Positions 11,990-21,639 of a stretch of DNA of 64,000 nucleotides are shown in pieces. Under the pieces are notes generated by a model. The model did not search any database, was not told the DNA's origin, and worked only from the letters and a program-made list of their open reading frames with translations. The position numbers and the translations under genes were made by a program. Source of the DNA: Turnera subulata (taxonomy: Eukaryota; Streptophyta; Magnoliopsida; Malpighiales; Passifloraceae); NCBI GenBank assembly GCA_028386065.3, contig JAKUCV010003536.1, positions 1-64,000 on the forward strand, read 5' to 3'. The first letter of the stretch is position 1; each line of letters starts with the position of its first letter.

Positions 11990-14165
11990 TCAACTTTTGG
12001 AATGCTTCTCATCTTCAATATCCTGCAAAGACCCATAACATTCTGAACATATTCCTGACCACTTCCAAACACATAATCAAAGATTCGTTGTATATGTAAA
12101 GTATATTATGATAGAAAGAACAAAAAGGCTAACTTAGACAGAACCATGAGAAAAGGATGTAAAAGAAGGGACAGTATAAGCTTACAGAATTGTCAATCTT
12201 GTCAAAATCATCATCATCAAAGCTTCCATCACCTTCATCTGAAAGAAGGCACATAAACAAGCTAAAGTTAACACGAAAAGGGGGAAATAACAACTCACAA
12301 AAAAATTAGCATCATGCACAATTTGCTTTTTCTCATTCCTTCTTTTCACTGTGAGACACATAATGGATTATTTCCAACGAATTATGTAGAGCAAAAACTC
12401 CGTCCAAATCCAAACACGCATGTACATATGCCAACTAACTGAGTCGGGAAAGATAGTGTCGCATGTTCAACAAAGATGAGAGAGCAATTTAAGATTAAAG
12501 GATCAGCACGTAATTAAAGACTACACGCTGATAACACATGCATCAATTAAACGATTTCAAGAATTTTATTATAGCAAAGAGCAGCGGAAATAGCTTTTGC
12601 TATCACTCTTAGCAAAACTTATACAGTTAACGCTTGTTTAAGCTTCTATGATGAGAGCTTTAGACTCCAGTTACAACATACAAGCAAAATCATCCATGAG
12701 GCACATTTTAGTAAGCACAACAACTTCAGTCACTATTTGCTCATTGGTGCATTCCTTGATGATCAATTCCAACATGTTTAAATGCCTCACCAGTTCTGGG
12801 ACTTATCAACGCACTATCTCATCCTCTCAAGTCAAAAAAAAACAATAAATAATCTCATGGAAAGTCCAAAGCACATAAAAAACCTAAACTCCTTTCACAA
12901 ACCCAATGTAAAAACATAATTTAACCATAAAACACAGACCCAAAAACGTTTCATACCTTCTCCTCCATCACTATCTTCAAGATCACCCAAAAGAAATGTG
13001 TCCAAATCCTGCTCAGCTGAAGACTTCTTACTCTCTAATTTCTTCTCAGTAGCTTCTGTTCTAGAACTCTCTCCAGCAACGGGACTTTGCTTCACCTTCT
13101 CAGCTTTAATTTGCTCCTCAGCTTTACGCTTAATCTCCTCATTATACTCCCTCTCATACCTGATTTCGTTCAAACCACAATACCAGCCTGTTATTTTTCA
13201 TCAAAGCAACAATCTCTTACACATAACCTAGGTTAGCTACACGGAGAATTATCTATAAAATATGAGCAACAGCAACAACTCATCAGTTTTGACTACGGTC
13301 AACAACTATAACATAAAGAAAGCTGGAAATTGGACACGTACGGTGCAACATGAGTGCTCACAAGAGTGAAATAAATCCGCCAAAACCTCCTCTCCTTCAT
13401 CACCCGTGGGCATAATTCATACCTTAACTTCGAAATTTGCTGCAGCCAAAATCGACCAATCAACCAAAAAAGAATTTTTTTTAAAAAAAGAAATTACCCT
13501 TTTAGTCTTAAAAATTAACAGGAAGAAGAATGTTACCTTAACAGTGGTGAGGACCAGAGTGGCATGCTTCTCCTGCCACTCAGTGAGATCCTTCCTCACA
13601 TTAGACGGCGTCGTTAACGATGCTTCAGGCTCAGGTTCAGCATCATCTACAACACCACCAAAAAGAAACAAACAGTTAAATAAAAAAAATTCACTGGACA
13701 GGAAATGAGGACATTAAATCAATGTATATATCAAAGCAGAGTTTTTTATTTACTTTGGACAGGAAAGCTCTGGAATGTACTGGAAGTGAATCCCTTGACG
13801 AAATCTCTCAAATCATCGGTGATGCCGAACTTCTGGAGCTCCGATTCGGTGGGGGCCGAGGCGGAGCCAGCAGGGGAAGAGTCGGAGGAGGCGGAGATGG
13901 CGGCGGAGAGGGAGGAGGAGAGGTTGGGAGGGATGAAATCGGAAATGGACTTGAATTGCTGGATCTGATCGGCTTGTTGGAGGGCGGCGGTCTTGAGCTG
14001 GTCGGCCTTCTTGGAGGCTTCGAGGGCGAGCTCCTTGGACTTCTTGGCGGTCTCGGCGACGAGATCGGCGATTCTGTTGGAGGAGGTGGCGGTTAGGGTT
14101 AGGGTTTGGGATTTCTTCGCGGCTTCTTCCGCGAAGAGCTTCGCTCGCTTCCACAGGTCTTCCAT
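11990..14165 (-). CDS. BSD domain-containing protein
   Basis: Six exons on the minus strand: 14165-13754, 13646-13537, 13439-13342, 13159-12957, 12238-12186, 12022-11990, joining in frame to 302 residues. The N-terminal third is an alanine/lysine-rich helical stretch (EEAAKKSQT, AETAKKSKELALEASKKADQ) likely to form coiled coil. The BSD domain follows, with its hallmark aromatic pair in KERRFWRIYF and the THVAPYEREY end. The C-terminus is Glu/Ser-rich and ends in an acidic DDDDFDKID block and DEKHSKS. BSD domains occur in TFIIH p62-like, synapse-associated and DOS2-like proteins; the biochemical role of this plant type is not established. The gene sits head-to-tail with the S9 peptidase, and from memory Arabidopsis has the same two families adjacent (AT1G69020/AT1G69030), which suggests conserved microsynteny. 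Exon 3 is easily missed because it is 98 bases long. Confidence 0.88.
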
Positions 14166-14468
14166 TTCTTTGTTTTTTGTCTGTCTGGCTTCTTTTCTTT
14201 GTGTGTGTGTGTTTAGGAGATTTGGTATCTTTTTTTTGTGTTTGTTAGTTATTGTACGTTTGCTTTTGATTGGGGGAAAGTGGAGAAAGAAACTACGACG
14301 GCGTTTTGTAGGTGCCCCTGAGGAGTGGTAAGCACGGAACGGACTCTTTCAAGGTTTTTTTGTTTTTGTGAAAGAAAAAATAAACACAAATCTAAACGGA
14401 AATTATAAGATATCGCCGATTACTCTGTACCGGGGTACTTATCCGTCTTTTCACAAACTAGTGCGGCA

Positions 14469-15080
14469 AATGTGGGATCATTTACCATTTAACCCTGAAA
14501 ATAATAAGAGAAATTTTATGATGGGACGCACCAAATTTAGTTAGTTATGAATTGATCTTAAATTTTATTATATTATTAAATAATTAAATTATTTAAGTAT
14601 ATATATTGTATAAATTTATTTCTAAAATAATATACAATAAATTAAGAAAAAAATATAAATCCTTGTAGAGAAGGGAAAAACCTTAATATAAATTGGAAAA
14701 TAAATAAACCTTAAAGAGTGAATCCTCAAAGATATTTTATTAACATAACCAAGAATTCCTAACTAATTAAATTTGAGAAATCCCCGTAATAAAATTTCTC
14801 CAGTATTCCATGAGGATGCACCTCTTATTTCATCCATGGCCATACATCTACTTGATAGGCTGCAATTAGTTTTCAGAATATTAATTTTGTTGCCTGCTAC
14901 TGATTGCATGACCCTTATTGAAATCAGCTCGTAATGATTTTTATTGCAAGATGTGTTCAAAATTAAAGTAAAATAGCTACTGCTGCTTTCCATTTCAAGG
15001 AAATCATTCCGAAAAGGACAAATCCCACTACCTCTTAAACGTGGGATCATTACTATTTAACCCTGAAAGTAATAATGTGG
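14469..15080. repeat. pair of short direct repeats bracketing the dispersed repeat
   Basis: A stretch of about 37 bases beginning gtgggatcatttaccattta at 14469 recurs with a few changes as gtgggatcattactattt at 15041. The interval between them contains the inverted partner of the 5723-5966 repeat. This could be an insertion with a long flanking duplication or an old tandem duplication; the borders are not clean enough to decide. Confidence 0.5.
14804..15047 (-). repeat. dispersed repeat, copy 2 (inverted partner of 5723-5966)
   Basis: Reverse complement of the block at 5723-5966, about 9 kb away, with scattered mismatches. The two copies flank the S9 peptidase and BSD genes in inverted orientation, upstream of the BSD gene here. 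Confidence 0.75.
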
Positions 15081-15963
15081 GAGAGTATATACTATTATCA
15101 CATAGGGCAAAACCAATAGGTGCATCCAATTCTGATACAATCGTCTCGTGCCCTTAGCTATTCCACTCAGGTTGTGCCCTTAGCTATGGGGGGTGAATCT
15201 TGAAATAGAATTTTTTACTTAAATTTGAAACCTAGTTAATCAGAATTAAGTCCCTAATCACTTTGACCAAAGGCTGGTTATTTCTATGTACTGAGGAAAT
15301 CCAAAACCAGGAAAACAAAATATATGAATTAGAAACAGGGAGCTGCTTTCACTTGATCTTGATCTTGATCAGGTTAACGTTTGAGATGTACTAAGTCAAA
15401 GATTTGAAGAATCACATTTAGCCATCCAATATGGCAAATTCTTTTGAACAAGCCATCTTTTTGCTACTACTAATTCACATGCCATTGCCATATCAATGTA
15501 CGGAATTCTATGATTGGTTGTACCAAGGATGTGTTATAACCACCCAATTCACCACATCACAAAATTTGTAAACGAGCACCGATACTGGTTTTTAGCCCAT
15601 ACAAAATTTGATTATAGTAACTTGTGAGAGCATGTTACTGAATATTGGGGTTTGTAGCCCAATTTTGACCACCCAAGATGAAAAAAGAAAAAAGTTGATG
15701 TAACCAAGAAAAACGATATACTAAATTTAATCTTTCACGTAGGGGACCTAGTTTGTTACACAAAATCTTAGGGTCTTGCTCCATAATGTCGGCCATAATA
15801 CACATATAACAACAAAAAACACATTCCTCATTTCCCTAATTACAATAAACACTACTAACTTAATTTAAGCAAAACTTGTATCCAAAAAGTTAGTCCTAGC
15901 TAGCTAATTAATTAAACCCAGAAATCAAAACCAGCAGATATCATCCCTCCTTCCTCCCATGTT
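15081..15963. other. intergenic, no gene seen
   Basis: AT-rich spacer downstream of the peptide-hormone gene. Contains the short run gatcttgatcttgatca around 15354-15370 but no recognisable element. Confidence 0.45.
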
Positions 15964-17236
15964 TCATGGACCAACAGGCAAGGATTTGTTATGTATGGGA
16001 CGCCTTCTTCTAACATGGGAATAATCCATTGTGAAAAACTGGGATGTGTCGGTCCCCTCCACCCATTCATGCCATGTCCCAGCTGCTTTGCCTCCATGCA
16101 TCACATTTTGTTGTTTGTGATCTGCTTTACCTGTACAAATCCCATAATTAAAGCAAAAGAATCAGGATATATGGTATTGGTGAATTAAGAAAGTGATCTT
16201 TTAACTCTTCCCATGATTCTTTTGTAACAAACTTTTGTTAGAGTACTTTCTAATTTTGACATGTTATGTAAGTGAACTTTTTGTTGGAGTTTCTAAATGT
16301 ATCATTTCTTTAAGGGAGAAATAATACTTATACTACATGTGGACAGGACAGCTGATAAATTTCATTATAGTTCTAATTAGGACCTCATCAGTATCAACAG
16401 CAGTTTGGGCGAGTTGAAGTGCTCTGATTAGGACAACACCTGGACCAGTTTAAAGACTAATAATGTACTGACTGATGTCATATAAAAGTTAAGAATTTGG
16501 GCTATTAAAATATTGAGAGAAGATTCATGTTTCAGCTGGGATCAGAGAAGAATCTAATGCCAAAGAAGTGTGTATGTGTATGTGTATGTGTATATGTCTG
16601 TGAGTGTGAGTATACATCTATAGGTTCTACGTTAGCTTCCTATTTATCATTCTTAATTTTTCACGAACTATGCATTTGAAAGAAGGCTTAAGGAAGCAAG
16701 AAAACGTTTTCAAATATTCTTTCCTGTTCACAGACTGAGAAGTATAAGGTTTTTGTTTGACATAAGGATTTACCTGAAACATCTTGTTTCTGCTTATTGA
16801 AAGAAGTGAAACCTTGATCAGCTGCATGCGCCTTAACCTGTTTTTCAAGAGTCGATAAAATCTCTGGAAGAAAGGTGTATGCAGTAGCCATTGCAAAATA
16901 AAGACTATGAGTTATTTTTCCTGTTTATAGATATACTTACAGCTACATTCTCAAAGAGTCTGAGCTTCCTTGGCTGTATGGGGAGTGGAAAATGGATTCC
17001 ATCTCTGGCTGCTGCTCATAATTAACAAGAATGACAAATGGTCTTGGTCACGATCACTGTCATATGAGATGCCAATATATGGACGTACATATATGTAGCT
17101 AGCTAGAGAGAATGTCAAATGAATTCTTACCATTTTCAAGCAAAGATGATTTTGCTTGAATTTCTGCAGCAGCAGAAGGTGATAACAGCACAGAGAAGCA
17201 AATGCACAGAGTGGTGGCAATAACTGTAAGCTCCAT
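15964..17236 (-). CDS. GOLVEN/RGF/CLEL-type secreted peptide precursor
   Basis: Four short exons on the minus strand. Exon 1 is 17236-17131, exon 2 about 17014-16937, exon 3 16863-16774 and exon 4 16130-15964; together about 144-146 residues. Exon 1 encodes a signal peptide (hydrophobic core LCICFSVLLS, then SAAAE). The C-terminal exon ends in DYSHVRRRRPIHNKSLPVGP. The DY followed by a basic patch and RRPIHN is the mark of the GLV/RGF/CLEL family, whose mature peptides of 13-18 residues carry a tyrosine sulfated after an aspartate and act outside the cell through LRR receptor kinases in root meristem and gravitropic growth. The precursor-like middle (KQVKAHAADQG, HGGKAAGTWHEW) is variable, as usual. 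Exon 2 has three possible acceptors three bases apart and two possible donors (16941 or 16937); the 16937 donor keeps frame with exon 3. Unlike typical members, seven residues follow the His-Asn end, so C-terminal trimming would be needed. Confidence 0.78.
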
Positions 17237-17301
17237 ATTGCTTTACTAGAAGACTTAATTTGCAGTTTGCATGAGAAGGCTCCCTTTAGTTATGGGATAC
17301 A

Positions 17302-17309
17302 TTTTTATA
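17302..17309 (-). promoter_or_regulatory. TATA box of the peptide-precursor gene
   Basis: The minus strand reads TATAAAAA, about 66 bases upstream of the ATG at 17236. Spacing is right for a short leader; transcript start not visible. Confidence 0.5.
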
Positions 17310-18620
17310 CCAGCCAAAGGGGAGGTAACCAACAAAATTAGGGGAGAACATACACAAAGCACAAAATAGAGAGTTCCAAAACAAGTACGTGCAAAACCCA
17401 TATTTTTTTAGTTCCTTTTTGGGAGGCTTCACACAAATTTGGTTGCTTTTATTTATCACCTACTACTGTAGGCCCCCCCCAGCTCTCTGTTGTTTTCTAA
17501 CAATATGTCTTCATGTGCCTACACATATCTCTATCAGTAGTACACCCCAGATATACTGTCCACCACCTTCTCCTGAGAATTATAAAAAGTGCACAATCTT
17601 TCTTTTGCCTTGATGGAGAAAAGGAAATATTTAACACATTTTTATGATTACTTTAGTTCTCTCCCATTCTTGGCTAAAAAGAAGCAATTTGCCAGCTCAT
17701 ATATCATTGAATCAAGCAATTGGTCAGTTATATGCCTTTTGCCTCATAAGAGCAAAGGAATGGAGAACCATGTCCACGCTTTGCTTCAAATTCCAAACAT
17801 CTATGAGAGAAGGCCACCTTTCACTTTTTTTTCTTGCCGGGCATGAACATGAACCCCAGTTTTTATGGTTTGGCACCGAAGTATAAGTTGATTACCCCCA
17901 TAAAGTTGCTTGGCAACTTGTTTTGCTGTTGAAGATATCACACGTATCTGGTTTTTGACCTCCTTGTTTTGCGAAAGATACCTATCTAGCCACTGTATGT
18001 ACATTAGATAATTGGATACATACTACTTGCTAATTAGTTTGAAAAAATTATCTTCACATTAAAGGCAACACTTTCTGGTCTTGGAAAATATGTCTGCACG
18101 TGGAGATGTAGGTCGTCCAGTCATGGAGGTCAAAGGCCATCCCTTTTCTTTTTGTTTTTTAATTTAGACCTCATTTGAGAAGAAAAGTATTCCTTCCTAT
18201 ACTGTAAACAAATTTATAAGTCTCTCAAAAGCATTGCAGTTGGATATCCAAAGGATTACTTTCCAATTCATTTGATCATAACCTCTCTCTCCTTTTCTAT
18301 TGATTTGTCCTGAATAACTTGATAGATAAAAAGTGATCAGTGAAAATGCATAGAGACTAAGGGAATGAAGGCAGATAAGAACAATATAAACTGTAAGAAT
18401 CATGCTTATATACCAACTCGCCAACAATCGGCAGGGTATATAATATAAACCTGCTGCACATACACCTCGAATACCAAAGAAAAACATAAACATGTATATG
18501 TATAATACTACTTCCTTAAACCGCCAATAAATTAGATGGTGTGTATACTATCTCTTCTTTACCCTCCTCTTTTTTTTTTTTTTACCTTTTTGTACTTTAA
18601 CCTATAGACAGTAAAAGCAT
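17310..18620. other. intergenic, no gene seen
   Basis: Spacer between the peptide-precursor promoter and the 3' end of the gar2-related gene. It should contain the 3' UTR of the latter near its right end. Short open frames occur on both strands with no recognisable family. Confidence 0.45.
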
Positions 18621-21552
18621 TCAGAATCTACAACACAGAAGTCCATGCCTCCATCCTCTGTGCTTCCGGAAACGCCTGCGATCAGCTTTTGCCATTCTAA
18701 CAGGACTGCTGTTCCACTCTGTCTGTAAACTGCAAAATAGTAATAAAAAAATAAGGCAACCATAATTTCCTGCACTGTACATTATGCATTTCACAGCCAG
18801 AAATAGAAAGATGATAGCGTCTTTCTAATGTGAAACTTACACAGGGAAGGCAAACGAGCGAGTGCTAGTTGTGCTGCTATCCGATCTCAGAGATACACTC
18901 CCAGAATATGCGATCGGCCCTGAATAAGTTATTAAGCCCGATACAGGGCCTGAGGCAGAGAAACTTGTCTCCCCGGGACCATACGGAAATCGACTTGATG
19001 ATGGCTCACTATTAGGATCTGTATGTCTAGATAAACCTTTTGTCCCAAGGTGTCCAGGTTCAGCATTTTGAGGGGACTCTTCTCTTCCACTAGAAGAGGG
19101 TGCAGAATTATCAAAGTCAAAAGTGATGCTTCGAGTCTCCGCTTTACTATTGTACGATGGCTCATCCATAGCATGACTGGATGATTCTTCTGACCCAGAA
19201 ACTGATGCAAGGGTTGCTGATTTTGCATGTCTGCTGTCTGATTCTTCAGCTCCAGAAACCAGAGATGGATTTGCTAAGACTGCGTCATCTGCTGCCGAGC
19301 CCAAGGAAGAGATTGCTATGACAACTTCCTCGTGGGATTCTTCAGCTGCAGTAACTGGATTAGGCATAGCCGGGATGTCCTCACTGGCATTTTCAGGTTC
19401 TCCACTGGAAGAATCTGTTGCTAAGGTTGCATTGTGATTTGGTTTCTGCAATACAAGCAGTCAAATCAGTATGGATTGCATTTTTGCGGGCACCTGCTTC
19501 CAGAACCAGAGCATCAAATATCTTTAAGAACCAAGCTGAAATAATTCTTTTGAAGCAAAATTTTAGGTCCTTCTAGTCTCTCTACGAGGTAGATGGATGT
19601 TTTAGATCTTCGTAGCAGATAAGAGTACCATTCCTAGTCTCTCTAAGCAGGTAGGATGTTTTAGATCTTCATAGTAGATAAGAGTACCATTCCTAGTCTA
19701 TCTTTGAGGTAAGACTTGTGTTCCATGAATCTGTCTATATACAAACCAACTACCAACTAAATCTGTAAACTTCGCCTGTTGTCCTAGGATTCATAAGATC
19801 CATTATGAGGTGATAACTGTAATACAAAGTAACGAACCGGTCTTCTCTTGAAAGTACACATTTTATACGCTGTTACCTGTATGGAAGGGGTCATAAGATG
19901 ATGAATCATATTTTCGTGATCCCATCCTTTTGACAATAACTATGCAAATTTCAAGGGTATACCCTCTCTCAGCCTCACCTCAAAACACAATAAACATTCA
20001 TATAACAATAAGGCATTCATCCCTAAATAGAGAATCACAACAGATATGCAGACAGTGATAACTAATTTCTAATGTATACCTGAAGAGAAGGTAGTTCAGC
20101 TTCATCCATACTATTAACAGAAGACTTCATATTGGCAAAACTTGAGCCCATGTTTGGCACTGAAAGCATATCTCCAAGTGAAACAAATTCCTTCAATTCT
20201 TCATTTGCAGTCACATCCTTAAGGCCTCGCTCAGGAGAAAAGTTGCTTTCAGAACCCTTTTCATAGGAATAATTAAATGCACCCAGATTTGGTGTTTCTT
20301 TTTCTGGAAAAGATTTCAGGGCATCTTGAATCTCCTCCGATTTTACATTTCCACTCTTCTCTGATGCATAATCCATGATTTCATTTGTTCTCTTTACATC
20401 ATCAATGCCATAACCAAGGCAAGAGTTATTATTAGGGCCCCTTCCTTCGGAATAATTCAACGAATCTGGATCCACTCTTTCCTTTTCCGGCAATGATTTC
20501 ATCAAATCTGGAGTGGGCAGATCAAGATTAACCCTTTCTTTTACGGTGGCATCCTTCTCAGGAGACAAAACCGTGCATATACTCTTCTCATGTACATCTG
20601 TGTCAAACAAGAACTTGTCCCGGGAAGGAACTCCCTCATCTATGCAGATGTCCTTGACAACATGGTAAGTAGTATCTTTGTAACAAATTGTCAACTCTGG
20701 AACCTCTCGTTCCATAACACTTTTGTCCATATATATAATTGAGTCGCTCTCAATTGGATGCGCACTTGCTGAAGAAAGGGTGGATATTACTGGTTCCTCA
20801 AAATCTCTGGTACTCTTTTCGTCATCATGACTTAAACCATCAACACTCATAGAACAATCAAGCTTTGGGGCAGTCCAACCATCTGAACCATTCAGTGAAT
20901 GCCGTAATCCATTTCCATCAGCTTCACATACTGAATCAGAGAACACTCTGTTCAGGCTTTCCTTTACAAGCCCGTTACCGGACTTAATGGATTCCAAGTC
21001 ATTATCATTCTTGTCAAAAGCTTTAGACTCAAGCTTGTGACTGATAGTTTCATGGCATAATACTTGTTCACTATCTGCAAGATACAAAATTTAGGGCTGA
21101 TGAGATGTGGCATATCGCATTCAATAATATCAAAAATGCAATGAATCTTGGGAAAAACTCGGAGGTTTAAACTTGTATGATGTTCTAAAGGTAAAATAGC
21201 AATTGCAGAAAGAAAATAACAGACTGAGATCAAAATAGTAGTTGGTGGATATCAAGGTTGATCACATAACAAGCCTGGCAAGCTAATCAATATCCACTGG
21301 ATCTCAATTCGTGGCACACTAAAAAGAATTCCCACAATAAATCGATTCGATATAAATAATTGATCCAGGAACATAGAGAATGTCAACCTGAGAAAGATTG
21401 ACAAGACCTGCGAGAATATTAGAGCTAGAATTTATCCATAATAGGACTTGAATTATAAGACCAAAAGAAAGGACTGCTTTAGAATAACTACTGATAAATA
21501 CAGATTTTTAATGCATATAAAAATACCAGAACAGGTACTTACCAAGCTTCAT
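18621..21552 (-). CDS. gar2-related protein (18S pre-ribosomal assembly gar2-like, plant-specific)
   Basis: Four coding exons on the minus strand: 21552-21543 (only 10 bases, MKL plus one base), 21074-20080, 19445-18841, 18729-18621. They give 572 residues. Most of the protein is acidic, Ser/Glu/Asp-rich and low in order. The only conserved block is at the C-terminus: TEWNSSPVRMAKADRRRFRK followed by HRGWRHGLLCCRF, which matches the plant family annotated as 18S pre-ribosomal assembly protein gar2-related (for example AT2G03810). The name comes from weak resemblance to yeast gar2; no biochemical role is proven and no RNA-recognition motif is present. The tiny first coding exon is supported by the frame MKLD-SEQV and good splice signals. 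The leader has additional 5' UTR material extending upstream, with two minimal upstream ORFs close to the start. Confidence 0.8.
19573..19715. repeat. tandem repeat in intron of the gar2-related gene
   Basis: Two full units of about 60 bases (19573-19633 and 19634-19692) and one partial (from 19693), each starting ctagtct and containing gttttagatctt and gataagagtaccattc. The units differ by a few substitutions and one 2-base indel, so the duplication is fairly recent. Confidence 0.85.
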
Positions 21553-21555
21553 GTT

Positions 21556-21621
21556 TCACATAGGTAGGACGAGATAAAAGATTGTAAGAGTTCTTCAACT
21601 CGCTTTGATGTCTTAAAGCAT
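21556..21621 (-). promoter_or_regulatory. two minimal upstream ORFs in the gar2-related leader
   Basis: In the leader exon (acceptor before 21639) the minus strand has ATG CTT TAA at 21621-21613 and, nine bases before the main start, ATG TGA at 21561-21556, in frame with the main ATG at 21552. An AUG directly followed by a stop, this close to the real start, can stall or re-use ribosomes; AUG-stop elements are known translation controls in some plant mRNAs. That they act here is inference. Confidence 0.55.
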
Positions 21622-21639
21622 ACGCCACTTCAGCCTGCA

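Noticed and set aside
13722..14096. Glycine-rich 124-codon frame on the plus strand
   Set aside because: It is the antisense shadow of BSD-gene exon 1; its glycines are the complement of Ser/Ala/Pro codons in the real frame.
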